Translations under genes and position numbers: made by a program | Shown: positions 38,848 through 53,803 of the stretch, one piece after another | How positions within the stretch are numbered: the stretch's first letter is position 1 | Layout of the letters: each line of letters starts with the position of its first letter | The notes under the pieces: model-generated | The model's input: the letters and a program-made list of their open reading frames with translations, nothing else | Told to the model about the DNA's origin: nothing | The model's database searches: none | From: Mercurialis annua | Lineage: Eukaryota; Streptophyta; Magnoliopsida; Malpighiales; Euphorbiaceae | Length of the DNA: 64,000 bases | NCBI RefSeq assembly: GCF_937616625.2 | Contig: NC_065575.1 | Coordinates: forward strand, 26,287,001 to 26,351,000 | Direction of reading: 5' to 3'

Positions 38848-40970
38848 AATCAAAAAGACGCATTAAAGAGACTTGAGACACGTTATACAAATCTAGCATC
38901 ACTTTTTACGTACTCTTTGCGTAGTATATCTTAACCATGCTTAGGTAATTGGAACGACGCGTCAAAAAGACATGGGATGCGACAGAATAATCTATTGTAA
39001 CTTTTCACGGACACCTTGCGTAATATAAACTAACCATGCTTAGGTAATTGGAACGACGCGTTAGAGAGACTTGTGACGCGACATAAGAATGGTAATCGCG
39101 ACGCCTTACAGAGACTTGAGACGTGACATAGTAATCTAGGGTCACTTTTAACGCACACTTTGCGTAATATAACCTAACCATACTTAGGTAATCGGAACAG
39201 CATGTTAGTGAGACTTGTGACACGACATACTAATATAATGTCACTTTTCACGCACACTTTGCGTAATATAACCTAACAATGCATAGGTAATCGGAACGAC
39301 GCGTTAAAGAGACTTGTGACGCGACATAGTAATCTAGCTTCACTTTTAACGCACACTTTCCACAATATAGTCTAACCATGCATAGGTAATCGGAACGACT
39401 CGTTTGAGAGACTCGTGACGCGACATAAGCATGGTAATCAACACGACGGGTTAAAGAAACTTGTCCCTTTTTACGCACACTTTGCGTAATATAACCTAAC
39501 CATGCTTAAGTAATCGGAACAACGCGTTAGAGAGACTTTTGACGCGACATAAGCATGGTAATCGAAACGACGCGTTAAAGAGACTTGAGATGCGACATAC
39601 TAATCTAGCATCTCTTTTCACGCACACTTTGCGTAATATAACCTAACCATGCTTAGGTAATCGGAACGACTCGTTAAAAAGACTTCAAACGCGACATACT
39701 AACCTATTGTCACTTTTAACACACACTTTGCGTTAATATGACCTAACCATGCTTAGGTAATCGAAACGACGCGTTAAAGACTTGAGACACGTCTAACAAA
39801 TCTAGCATCACTTTTTACGCACTCTTTGCGTGTAATATATAATCTATCCATGCTTAGGTAATTAGAACGACGTGTTAAAGAGACTTGAGAAGCGTTGTAC
39901 TTAATCTTGCGTCACTTTTCATGCACAGTTTGCGTAATATAACCTGAACAACACGTTGATGAGACTGCAGACGCGACATACTAATATAGAGTCACTTTTC
40001 ACGCATATTTTGCATAACCTAACCTATCCATACTTAAGTTAATCGGAACAACATGTTGATGAGACTTGAGACGCGACATACTAATCTAGCGTTACTTCTC
40101 ACGCACACTTTGCATAATATAACCTAACCATGATTAGGTAATTGAAACGACGCGTTTGAGAGACTTGTGACGCGACATAAGCATGGTAATCGAAACGACG
40201 CGTTAAAGAGAGTTGAGACGCGACATTCTAATCTAACGTCACTTTTCACGCACACTTTGCGTAATTTACCCTAACCAAGCTTAGTTAATCGGAACAACGC
40301 GTTAAAGAGACTTGTGACTCGACAAAGGAATCTAGCGTCCCTTTTTATGCACACTTTGCGTAATATAATCTAACCATGCTTAGGTAATCGGAACGACGCG
40401 TTAGAGAGACTTGTGACGTGACATAAACATGGTAATCAAAACGACGCGTTAAAGAGAGTTGAGACGCGACATAAGTCTAACGTCACTTTTCACGCACACT
40501 TTGCGTAATATAACCTAAGCATGCTTAGATAAACGGAACGGTGTGTTAGTGAGGCTTGTGACGCGACATAAGCATGGTAATTGAAACGACGCGTTAAAGA
40601 CACTTGAGACACGACATACTAATCTATCGTCACTTTTCACGCACACTTTGTATAATATAACCTAACCATGCATAGGTAATCGGAACGACGCGTTAAAAAG
40701 ACTTCAGACGCGACATACTAATTTATTGTCACTCACACACTTTGCGCAATATAAACTAACCATGCTTAGGTAATCGGAAAGAGGCATTAAAGAGACTTGC
40801 GACACGTCATTATAATCTAGCATCACTTTTTGCGTACTCTTTGCGTAGTATATCTCAACCATGCATAGGTAATCGGAACGACGCGTTAAAAAGACTTCAG
40901 ACGCAAACATACTAATCAATTGTTACTTTTAACACACACTTTGCGTAATATAAACTAACCTTGCTTAGGT
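38848..40970 (-). repeat. HOR copy C13 (2123 bp, 19-bp deletion)
   Basis: Same 19-bp deletion as C9 (39945/39946), with CTGCAG at 39965-39970 and CGACATTCTAATC near 40225. It also carries the GAGATGCG plus CTAGCATCTC pair in monomer 7 (about 39589-39610), otherwise only in C6. Private G at 40832 in a T run removes a stop codon and lengthens a chance reading frame. Confidence 0.95.
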
Positions 40971-43093
40971 AATCAAAAAGACGCATTAAAGAGACTTGAG
41001 ACACGTTATACAAATCTAGCATCACTTTTTACGTACTCTTTGCGTAGTATATCTTAACCATGCTTAGGTAATTGGAACGACGCGTCAAAAAGACATGGGA
41101 TGCGACAGAATAATCTATTGTAACTTTTCACGGACACCTTGCGTAATATAAACTAACCATGCTTAGGTAATTGGAACGACGCGTTAGAGAGACTTGTGAC
41201 GCGACATAAGAATGGTAATCGCGACGCCTTACAGAGACTTGAGACGTGACATAGTAATCTAGGGTCACTTTTAACGCACACTTTGCGTAATATAACCTAA
41301 CCATACTTAGGTAATCGGAACAGCATGTTAGTGAGACTTGTGACACGACATACTAATATAATGTCACTTTTCACGCACACTTTGCGTAATATAACCTAAC
41401 AATGCATAGGTAATCGGAACGACGCGTTAAAGAGACTTGTGACGCGACATAGTAATCTAGCTTCACTTTTAACGCACACTTTCCACAATATAGTCTAACC
41501 ATGCATAGGTAATCGGAACGACTCGTTTGAGAGACTCGTGACGCGACATAAGCATGGTAATCAACACGACGGGTTAAAGAAACTTGTCCCTTTTTACGCA
41601 CACTTTGCGTAATATAACCTAACCATGCTTAAGTAATCGGAACAACGCGTTAGAGAGACTTTTGACGCGACATAAGCATGGTAATCGAAACGACGCGTTA
41701 AAGAGACTTGAGACGCGACATACTAATCTACCATCTCTTTTCACGCACACTTTGCGTAATATAACCTAACCATGCTTAGGTAATCGGAACGACTCGTTAA
41801 AAAGACTTCAAACGCGACATACTAACCTATTGTCACTTTTAACACACACTTTGCGTTAATATGACCTAACCATGCTTAGGTAATCGAAACGACGCGTTAA
41901 AGACTTGAGACACGTCTAACAAATCTAGCATCACTTTTTACGCACTCTTTGCGTGTAATATATAATCTATCCATGCTTAGGTAATTAGAACGACGTGTTA
42001 AAGAGACTTGAGAAGCGTTGTACTTAATCTTGCGTCACTTTTCATGCACAGTTTGCGTAATATAACCTGAACAACACGTTGATGAGACTGCAGACGCGAC
42101 ATACTAATATAGAGTCACTTTTCACGCATATTTTGCATAACCTAACCTATCCATACTTAAGTTAATCGGAACAACATGTTGATGAGACTTGAGACGCGAC
42201 ATACTAATCTAGCGTTACTTCTCACGCACACTTTGCATAATATAACCTAACCATGATTAGGTAATTGAAACGACGCGTTTGAGAGACTTGTGACGCGACA
42301 TAAGCATGGTAATCGAAACGACGCGTTAAAGAGAGTTGAGACGCGACATTCTAATCTAACGTCACTTTTCACGCACACTTTGCGTAATTTACCCTAACCA
42401 AGCTTAGTTAATCGGAACAACGCGTTAAAGAGACTTGTGACTCGACAAAGGAATCTAGCGTCCCTTTTTATGCACACTTTGCGTAATATAATCTAACCAT
42501 GCTTAGGTAATCGGAACGACGCGTTAGAGAGACTTGTGACGTGACATAAACATGGTAATCAAAACGACGCGTTAAAGAGAGTTGAGACGCGACATAAGTC
42601 TAACGTCACTTTTCACGCACACTTTGCGTAATATAACCTAAGCATGCTTAGATAAACGGAACGGTGTGTTAGTGAGGCTTGTGACGCGACATAAGCATGG
42701 TAATTGAAACGACGCGTTAAAGACACTTGAGACACGACATACTAATCTATCGTCACTTTTCACGCACACTTTGTATAATATAACCTAACCATGCATAGGT
42801 AATCGGAACGACGCGTTAAAAAGACTTCAGACGCGACATACTAATTTATTGTCACTCACACACTTTGCGCAATATAAACTAACCATGCTTAGGTAATCGG
42901 AAAGAGGCATTAAAGAGACTTGCGACACGTCATTATAATCTAGCATCACTTTTTACGTACTCTTTGCGTAGTATATCTCAACCATGCATAGGTAATCGGA
43001 ACGACGCGTTAAAAAGACTTCAGACGCAAACATACTAATCAATTGTTACTTTTAACACACACTTTGCGTAATATAAACTAACCTTGCTTAGGT
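40971..43093 (-). repeat. HOR copy C14 (2123 bp, 19-bp deletion)
   Basis: Third copy of the 19-bp deletion type (42068/42069) with CTGCAG at 42088-42093 and CGACATTCTAATC near 42350. It lies next to C13, so the pair probably arose by duplication of one unit. Confidence 0.95.
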
Positions 43094-45235
43094 AATCAAA
43101 AAGACGCATTAAAGAGACTTGAGACACGTTATACAAATCTAGCATCACTTTTTACGTACTCTTTGCGTAGTATATCTTAACCATGCTTAGGTAATTGGAA
43201 CGACGCGTCAAAAAGACATGGGATGCGACAGAATAATCTATTGTAACTTTTCACGGACACCTTGCGTAATATAAACTAACCATGCTTAGGTAATTGGAAC
43301 GACGCGTTAGAGAGACTTGTGACGCGACATAAGAATGGTAATCGCGACGCCTTACAGAGACTTGAGACGTGACATAGTAATCTAGGGTCACTTTTAACGC
43401 ACACTTTGCGTAATATAACCTAACCATACTTAGGTAATCGGAACAGCATGTTAGTGAGACTTGTGACACGACATACTAATATAATGTCACTTTTCACGCA
43501 CACTTTGCGTAATATAACCTAACAATGCATAGGTAATCGGAACGACGCGTTAAAGAGACTTGTGACGCGACATAGTAATCTAGCTTCACTTTTAACGCAC
43601 ACTTTCCACAATATAGTCTAACCATGCATAGGTAATCGGAACGACTCGTTTGAGAGACTCGTGACGCGACATAAGCATGGTAATCAACACGACGGGTTAA
43701 AGAAACTTGTCCCTTTTTACGCACACTTTGCGTAATATAACCTAGCCATGCTTAAGTAATCGGAACAACGCGTTAGAGAGACTTTTGACGCGACATAAGC
43801 ATGGTAATCGAAACGACGCGTTAAAGAGACTTGAGACGCGACATACTAATCTACCATCTCTTTTCACGCACACTTTGCGTAATATAACCTAACCATGCTT
43901 AGGTAATCGGAACGACTCGTTAAAAAGACTTCAAACGCGACATACTAACCTATTGTCACTTTTAACACACACTTTGCGTTAATATGACCTAACCATGCTT
44001 AGGTAATCGAACCGACGCGTTAAAGACTTGAGACACGTCTAACAAATCTAGCATCACTTTTTACGCACTCTTTGCGTGTAATATATAATCTATCCATGCT
44101 TAGGTAATTAGAACGACGTGTTAAAGAGACTTGAGAAGCGCTGTACTTAATCTTGCGTCACTTTTCATGCACAGTTTGCGTAATATAACCTATCCATACT
44201 TAGTTAATCGGAACAACACGTTGATGAGACTGGAGACGCGACATACTAATATAGAGTCACTTTTCACGCATATTTTGCATAACCTAACCTATCCATACTT
44301 AAGTTAATCGGAACAACATGTTGATGAGACTTGAGACGCGACATACTAATCTAGCGTTACTTCTCACGCACACTTTGCATAATATAACCTAACCATGATT
44401 AGGTAATTGAAACGACGCGTTTGAGAGACTTGTGACGCGACATAAGCATGGTAATCGAAACGACGCGTTAAAGAGAGTTGAGACGCGACATACTAATCTA
44501 ACGTCACTTTTCACGCACACTTTGCGTAATTTACCCTAACCAAGCTTAGTTAATCGGAACAACGCGTTAAAGAGACTTGTGACTCGACAAAGGAATCTAG
44601 CGTCCCTTTTTATGCACACTTTGCGTAATATAATCTAACCATGCTTAGGTAATCGGAACGACGCGTTAGAGAGACTTGTGACGTGACATAAACATGGTAA
44701 TCAAAACGACGCGTTAAAGAGAGTTGAGACGCGACATAAGTCTAACGTCACTTTTCACGCACACTTTGCGTAATATAACCTAAGCATGCTTAGATAAACG
44801 GAACGGTGTGTTAGTGAGGCTTGTGACGCGACATAAGCATGGTAATTGAAACGACGCGTTAAAGACACTTGAGACACGACATACTAATCTATCGTCACTT
44901 TTCACGCACACTTTGTATAATATAACCTAACCATGCATAGGTAATCGGAACGACGCGTTAAAAAGACTTCAGACGCGACATACTAATTTATTGTCACTCA
45001 CACACTTTGCGCAATATAAACTAACCATGCTTAGGTAATCGGAAAGAGGCATTAAAGAGACTTGCGACACGTCATTATAATCTAGCATCACTTTTTACGT
45101 ACTCTTTGCGTAGTATATCTCAACCATGCATAGGTAATCGGAACGACGCGTTAAAAAGACTTCAGACGCAAACATACTAATCAATTGTTACTTTTAACAC
45201 ACACTTTGCGTAATATAAACTAACCTTGCTTAGGT
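43094..45235 (-). repeat. HOR copy C15 (2142 bp)
   Basis: Full copy without the 19-bp deletion. Private changes: CCTAGCCATGC near 43744, CGAACCGACGCG near 44010 and AGCGCTGTAC near 44140. Confidence 0.95.
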
Positions 45236-47377
45236 AATCAAAAAGACGCATTAAAGAGACTTGAGACACGTTATACAAATCTAGCATCACTTTTTACGTA
45301 CTCTTTGCGTAGTATATCTTAACCATGCTTAGGTAATTGGAACGACGCGTCAAAAAGACATGGGATGCGACAGAATAGTCTATTGTAACTTTTCACGGAC
45401 ACCTTGCGTAATATAAACTAACCATGCTTAGGTAATTGGAACGACGCGTTAGAGAGACTTGTGACGCGACATAAGAATGGTAATCGCGACGCCTTACAGA
45501 GACTTGAGACGTGACATAGTAATCTAGGGTCACTTTTAACGCACACTTTGCGTAATATAACCTAACCATACTTAGGTAATCGGAACAGCATGTTAGTGAG
45601 ACATGTGACACGACATACTAATATAATGTCACTTTTCACGCACACTTTGCGTAATATAACCTAACAATGCATAGGTAATCGGAACGACGCGTTAAAGAGA
45701 CTTGTGACGCGACATAGTAATCTAGCTTCACTTTTAACGCACACTTTCCACAATATAGTCTAACCATGCATAGGTAATCGGAACGACTCGTTTGAGAGAC
45801 TCGTGACGCGACATAAGCATGGTAATCAACACGACGGGTTAAAGAAACTTGTCCCTTTTTACGCACACTTTGCGTAATATAACCTAACCATGCTTAAGTA
45901 ATCGGAACAACGCGTTAGAGAGACTTTTGACGCGACATAAGCATGGTAATCGAAACGACGCGTTAAAGAGACTTGAGACGCGACATACTAATCTACCATC
46001 TCTTTTCACGCACACTTTGCGTAATATAACCTAACCATGCTTAGGTAATCGGAACGACTCGTTAAAAAGACTTCAAACGCGACATACTAACCTATTGTCA
46101 CTTTTAACACACACTTTGCGTTAATATGACCTAACCATGCTTAGGTAATCGAAACGACGCGTTAAAGACTTGAGACACGTCTAACAAATCTAGCATCACT
46201 TTTTACGCACTCTTTGCGTGTAATATATAATCTATCCATGCTTAGGTAATTAGAACGACGTGTTAAAGAGACTTGAGAAGCGTTGTACTTAATCTTGCGT
46301 CACTTTTCATGCACAGTTTGCGTAATATAACCTATCCATACTTAGTTAATCGGAACAACACGTTGATGAGACTGGAGACGCGACATACTAATATAGAGTC
46401 ACTTTTCACGCATATTTTGCATAACCTAACCTATCCATACTTAAGTTAATCGGAACAACATGTTGATGAGACTTGAGACGCGACATACTAATCTAGCGTT
46501 ACTTCTCACGCACACTTTGCATAATATAACCTAACCATGATTAGGTAATTGAAACGACGCGTTTGAGAGACTTGTGACGCGACATAAGCATGGTAATCGA
46601 AACGACGCGTTAAAGAGAGTTGAGACGCGACATTCTAATCTAACGTCACTTTTCACGCACACTTTGCGTAATTTACCCTAACCAAGCTTAGTTAATCGGA
46701 ACAACGCGTTAAAGAGACTTGTGACTCGACAAAGGAATCTAGCGTCCCTTTTTATGCACACTTTGCGTAATATAATCTAACCATGCTTAGGTAATCGGAA
46801 CGACGCGTTAGAGAGACTTGTGACGTGACATAAACATGGTAATCAAAACGACGCGTTAAAGAGAGTTGAGACGCGACATAAGTCTAACGTCACTTTTCAC
46901 GCACACTTTGCGTAATATAACCTAAGCATGCTTAGATAAACGGAACGGTGTGTTAGTGAGGCTTGTGACGCGACATAAGCATGGTAATTGAAACGACGCG
47001 TTAAAGACACTTGAGACACGACATACTAATCTATCGTCACTTTTCACGCACACTTTGTATAATATAACCTAACCATGCATAGGTAATCGGAACGACGCGT
47101 TAAAAAGACTTCAGACGCGACATACTAATTTATTGTCACTCACACACTTTGCGCAATATAAACTAACCATGCTTAGGTAATCGGAAAGAGGCATTAAAGA
47201 GACTTGCGACACGTCATTATAATCTAGCATCACTTTTTACGTACTCTTTGCGTAGTATATCTCAACCATGCATAGGTAATCGGAACGACGCGTTAAAAAG
47301 ACTTCAGACGCAAACATACTAATCAATTGTTACTTTTAACACACACTTTGCGTAATATAAACTAACCTTGCTTAGGT
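45236..47377 (-). repeat. HOR copy C16 (2142 bp), apparent recombinant
   Basis: It has CGACATTCTAATC near 46633, the mark otherwise tied to the 19-bp-deletion copies, but it lacks the deletion and has CTGGAG instead of CTGCAG. Private A in GACATGTGACAC near 45603. Confidence 0.95.
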
Positions 47378-49519
47378 AATCAAAAAGACGCATTAAAGAG
47401 ACTTGAGACACGTTATACAAATCTAGCATCACTTTTTACGTACTCTTTGCGTAGTATATCTTAACCATGCTTAGGTAATTGGAACGACGCGTCAAAAAGA
47501 CATGGGATGCGACAGAATAATCTATTGTAACTTTTCACGGACACCTTGCGTAATATAAACTAACCATGCTTAGGTAATTGGAACGACGCGTTAGAGAGAC
47601 TTGTGACGCGACATAAGAATGGTAATCGCGACGCCTTACAGAGACTTGAGACGTGACATAGTAATCTAGGGTCACTTTTAACGCACACTTTGCGTAATAT
47701 AACCTAACCATACTTAGGTAATCGGAACAGCATGTTAGTGAGACTTGTGACACGACATACTAATATAATGTCACTTTTCACGCACACTTTGCGTAATATA
47801 ACCTAACAATGCATAGGTAATCGGAACGACGCGTTAAAGAGACTTGTGACGCGACATAGTAATCTAGCTTCACTTTCAACGCACACTTTCCACAATATAG
47901 TCTAACCATGCATAGGTAATCGGAACGACTCGTTTGAGAGACTCGTGACGCGACATAAGCATGGTAATCAACACGACGGGTTAAAGAAACTTGTCCCTTT
48001 TTACGCACACTTTGCGTAATATAACCTAACCATGCTTAAGTAATCGGAACAACGCGTTAGAGAGACTTTTGACGCGACATAAGCATGGTAATCGAAACGA
48101 CACGTTAAAGAGACTTGAGACGCGACATACTAATCTACCATCTCTTTTCACGCACACTTTGCGTAATATAACCTAACCATGCTTAGGTAATCGGAACGAC
48201 TCGTTAAAAAGACTTCAAACGCGACATACTAACCTATTGTCACTTTTAACACACACTTTGCGTTAATATGACCTAACCATGCTTAGGTAATCGAAACGAC
48301 GCGTTAAAGACTTGAGACACGTCTAACAAATCTAGCATCACTTTTTACGCACTCTTTGCGTGTAATATATAATCTATCCATGCTTAGGTAATTAGAACGA
48401 CGTGTTAAAGAGACTTGAGAAGCGTTGTACTTAATCTTGCGTCACTTTTCATGCACAGTTTGCGTAGTATAACCTATCCATACTTAGTTAATCGGAACAA
48501 CACGTTGATGAGACTGGAGACGCGACATACTAATATAGAGTCACTTTTCACGCATATTTTGCATAACCTAACCTATCCATACTTAAGTTAATCGGAACAA
48601 CATGTTGATGAGACTTGAGACGCGACATACTAATCTAGCGTTACTTCTCACGCACACTTTGCATAATATAACCTAACCATGATTAGGTAATTGAAACGAC
48701 GCGTTTGAGAGACTTGTGACGCGACATAAGCATGGTAATCGAAACGACGCGTTAAAGAGAGTTGAGACGCGACATACTAATCTAACGTCACTTTTCACGC
48801 ACACTTTGCGTAATTTACCCTAACCATGCTTAGGTAATCGGAACAACGCGTTAAAGAGACTTGTGACTCGACAAAGGAATCTAGCGTCCCTTTTTATGCA
48901 CACTTTGCGTAATATAATCTAACCATGCTTAGGTAATCGGAACGACGCGTTAGAGAGACTTGTGACGTGACATAAACATGGTAATCAAAACGACGCGTTA
49001 AAGAGAGTTGAGACGCGACATAAGTCTAACGTCACTTTTCACGCACACTTTGCGTAATATAACCTAAGCATGCTTAGATAAACGGAACGGTGTGTTAGTG
49101 AGGCTTGTGACGCGACATAAGCATGGTAATTGAAACGACGCGTTAAAGACACTTGAGACACGACATACTAATCTATCGTCACTTTTCACGCACACTTTGT
49201 ATAATATAACCTAACCATGCATAGGTAATCGGAACGACGCGTTAAAAAGACTTCAGACGCGACATACTAATTTATTGTCACTCACACACTTTGCGCAATA
49301 TAAACTAACCATGCTTAGGTAATCGGAAAGAGGCATTAAAGAGACTTGCGACACGTCATTATAATCTAGCATCACTTTTTACGTACTCTTTGCGTAGTAT
49401 ATCTCAACCATGCATAGGTAATCGGAACGACGCGTTAAAAAGACTTCAGACGCAAACATACTAATCAATTGTTACTTTTAACACACACTTTGCGTAATAT
49501 AAACTAACCTTGCTTAGGT
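47378..49519 (-). repeat. HOR copy C17 (2142 bp)
   Basis: CACTTTCAACGC near 47871 is shared with C18 and C21. TTTGCGTAGTATAACC near 48463 is shared with C18. Monomer 13 ends CCATGCTTAGGTAATCG (48825-48840) instead of CCAAGCTTAGTTAATCG, a two-base change to consensus. GACACGTTAAAG near 48100 is private. Confidence 0.95.
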
Positions 49520-51661
49520 AATCAAAAAGACGCATTAAAGAGACTTGAGACACGTTATACAAATCTAGCATCACTTTTTACGTACTCTTTGCATAGTATA
49601 TCTTAACCATGCTTAGGTAATTGGAACGACGCGTCAAAAAGACATGGGATGCGACAGAATAATCTATTGTAACTTTTCACGGACACCTTGCGTAATATAA
49701 ACTAACCATGCTTAGGTAATTGGAACGACGCGTTAGAGAGACTTGTGACGCGACATAAGAATGGTAATCGCGACGCCTTACAGAGACTTGAGACGTGACA
49801 TAGTAATCTAGGGTCACTTTTAACGCACACTTTGCGTAATATAACCTAACCATACTTAGGTAATCGGAACAGCATGTTAGTGAGACTTGTGACACGACAT
49901 ACTAATATAATGTCACTTTTCACGCACACTTTGCGTAATATAACCTAACAATGCATAGGTAATCGGAACGACGCGTTAAAGAGACTTGTGACGCGACATA
50001 GTAATCTAGCTTCACTTTCAACGCACACTTTCCACAATATAGTCTAACCATGCATAGGTAATCGGAACGACTCGTTTGAGAGACTCGTGACGCGACATAA
50101 GCATGGTAATCAACACGACGGGTTAAAGAAACTTGTCCCTTTTTACGCACACTTTGCGTAATATAACCTAACCATGCTTAAGTAATCGGAACAACGCGTT
50201 AGAGAGACTTTTGACGCGACATAAGCATGGTAATCGAAACGACGCGTTAAAGAGACTTGAGACGCGACATACTAATCTACCATCTCTTTTCACGCACACT
50301 TTGCGTAATATAACCTAACCATGCTTAGGTAATCGGAACGACTCGTTAAAAAGACTTCAAACGCGACATACTAACCTATTGTCACTTTTAACACACACTT
50401 TGCGTTAATATGACCTAACCATGCTTAGGTAATCGAAACGACGCGTTAAAGACTTGAGACACGTCTAACAAATCTAGCATCACTTTTTACGCACTCTTTG
50501 CGTGTAATATATAATCTATCCATGCTTAGGTAATTAGAACGACGTGTTAAAGAGACTTGAGAAGCGTTGTACTTAATCTTGCGTCACTTTTCATGCACAG
50601 TTTGCGTAGTATAACCTATCCATACTTAGTTAATCGGAACAACACGTTGATGAGACTGGAGACGCGACATACTAATATAGAGTCACTTTTCACGCATATT
50701 TTGCATAACCTAACCTATCCATACTTAAGTTAATCGGAACAACATGTTGATGAGACTTGAGACGCGACATACTAATCTAGCGTTACTTCTCACGCACACT
50801 TTGCATAATATAACCTAACCATGATTAGGTAATTGAAACGACGCGTTTGAGAGACTTGTGACGCGACATAAGCATGGTAATCGAAACGACGCGTTAAAGA
50901 GAGTTGAGACGCGACATACTAATCTAACGTCACTTTTCACGCACACTTTGCGTAATTTACCCTAACCAAGCTTAGTTAATCGGAACAACGCGTTAAAGAG
51001 ACTTGTGACTCGACAAAGGAATCTAGCGTCCCTTTTTATGCACACTTTGCGTAATATAATCTAACCATGCTTAGGTAATCGGAACGACGCGTTAGAGAGA
51101 CTTGTGACGTGACATAAACATGGTAATCAAAACGACGCGTTAAAGAGAGTTGAGACGCGACATAAGTCTAACGTCACTTTTCACGCACACTTTGCGTAAT
51201 ATAACCTAAGCATGCTTAGATAAACGGAACGGTGTGTTAGTGAGGCTTGTGACGCGACATAAGCATGGTAATTGAAACGACGCGTTAAAGACACTTGAGA
51301 CACGACATACTAATCTATCGTCACTTTTCACGCACACTTTGTATAATATAACCTAACCATGCATAGGTAATCGGAACGACGCGTTAAAAAGACTTCAGAC
51401 GCGACATACTAATTTATTGTCACTCACACACTTTGCGCAATATAAACTAACCATGCTTAGGTAATCGGAAAGAGGCATTAAAGAGACTTGCGACACGTCA
51501 TTATAATCTAGCATCACTTTTTACGTACTCTTTGCGTAGTATATCTCAACCATGCATAGGTAATCGGAACGACGCGTTAAAAAGACTTCAGACGCAAACA
51601 TACTAATCAATTGTTACTTTTAACACACACTTTGCGTAATATAAACTAACCTTGCTTAGGT
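49520..51661 (-). repeat. HOR copy C18 (2142 bp)
   Basis: It shares CACTTTCAACGC (about 50013) and GCGTAGTATAACC (about 50605) with C17. Private TTTGCATAGTATATC near 49590. Confidence 0.95.
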
Positions 51662-53803
51662 AATCAAAAAGACGCATTAAAGAGACTTGAGACACGTTAT
51701 ACAAATCTAGCATCACTTTTTACGTACTCTTTGCGTAGTATATCTTAACCATGCTTAGGTAATTGGAACGACGCGTCAAAAAGACATGGGATGCGACAGA
51801 ATAATCTATTGTAACTTTTCACGGACACCTTGCGTAATATAAACTAACCATGCTTAGGTAATTGGAACGACGCGTTAGAGAGACTTGTGACGCGACATAA
51901 GAATGGTAATCGCGACGCCTTACAGAGACTTGAGACGTGACATAGTAATCTAGGGTCACTTTTAACGCACACTTTGCGTAATATAACCTAACCATACTTA
52001 GGTAATCGGAACAGCATGTTAGTGAGACTTGTGACACGACATACTAATATAATGTCACTTTTCACGCACACTTTGCGTAATATAACCTAACAATGCATAG
52101 GTAATCGGAACGACGCGTTAAAGAGACTTGTGACGCGACATAGTAATCTAGCTTCACTTTTAACGCACACTTTCCACAATATAGTCTAACCATGCATAGG
52201 TAATCGGAACGACTCGTTTGAGAGACTCGTGACGCGACATAAGCATGGTAATCAACACGACGGGTTAAAGAAACTTGTCCCTTTTTACGCACACTTTGCG
52301 TAATATAACCTAACCATGCTTAAGTAATCGGAACAACGCGTTAGAGAGACTTTTGACGCGACATAAGCATGGTAATCGAAACGACGCGTTAAAGAGACTT
52401 GAGACGCGACATACTAATCTACCATCTCTTTTCACGCACACTTTGCGTAATATAACCTAACCATGCTTAGGTAATCGAAACGACTCGTTAAAAAGACTTC
52501 AAACGCGACATACTAACCTATTGTCACTTTTAACACACACTTTGCGTTAATATGACCTAACCATGCTTAGGTAATCGAAACGACGCGTTAAAGACTTGAG
52601 ACACGTCTAACAAATCTAGCATCACTTTTTACGCACTCTTTGCGTGTAATATATAATCTATCCATGCTTAGGTAATTAGAACGACGTGTTAAAGAGACTT
52701 GAGAAGCGTTGTACTTAATCTTGCGTCACTTTTCATGCACAGTTTGCGCAATATAACCTATCCATACTTAGTTAATCGGAACAACACGTTGATGAGACTG
52801 GAGACGCGACATACTAATATAGAGTCACTTTTCACGCATATTTTGCATAACCTAACCTATCCATACTTAAGTTAATCGGAACAACATGTTGATGAGACTT
52901 GAGACGCGACATACTAATCTAGCGTTACTTCTCACGCACACTTTGCATAATATAACCTAACCATGATTAGGTAATTGAAACGACGCGTTTGAGAGACTTG
53001 TGACGCGACATAAGCATGGTAATCGAAACGACGCGTTAAAGAGACTTGAGACGCGACATACTAATCTAACGTCACTTTTCACGCACACTTTGCGTAATTT
53101 ACCCTAACCAAGCTTAGTTAATCGGAACAACGCGTTAAAGAGACTTGTGACTCGACAAAGGAATCTAGCGTCCCTTTTTATGCACACTTTGCGTAATATA
53201 ATCTAACCATGCTTAGGTAATCGGAACGACGCGTTAGAGAGACTTGTGACGTGACATAAACATGGTAATCAAAACGACGCGTTAAAGAGAGTTGAGACGC
53301 GACATAAGTCTAACGTCACTTTTCACGCACACTTTGCGTAATATAACCTAAGCATGCTTAGATAAACGGAACGGTGTGTTAGTGAGGCTTGTGACGCGAC
53401 ATAAGCATGGTAATTGAAACGACGCGTTAAAGACACTTGAGACACGACATACTAATCTATCGTCACTTTTCACGCACACTTTGTATAATATAACCTAACC
53501 ATGCATAGGTAATCGGAACGACGCGTTAAAAAGACTTCAGACGCGACATACTAATTTATTGTCACTCACACACTTTGCGCAATATAAACTAACCATGCTT
53601 AGGTAATCGGAAAGAGGCATTAAAGAGACTTGCGACACGTCATTATAATCTAGCATCACTTTTTACGTACTCTTTGCGTAGTATATCTCAACCATGCATA
53701 GGTAATCGGAACGACGCGTTAAAAAGACTTCAGACGCAAACATACTAATCAATTGTTACTTTTAACACACACTTTGCGTAATATAAACTAACCTTGCTTA
53801 GGT
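51662..53803 (-). repeat. HOR copy C19 (2142 bp)
   Basis: It shares TAATCGAAACGACTCG (52472) and TTTGCGCAATATAACC (52743) with C20. Private GAGACTTGAG at 53041 instead of GAGAGTTGAG in monomer 13. Confidence 0.95.
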
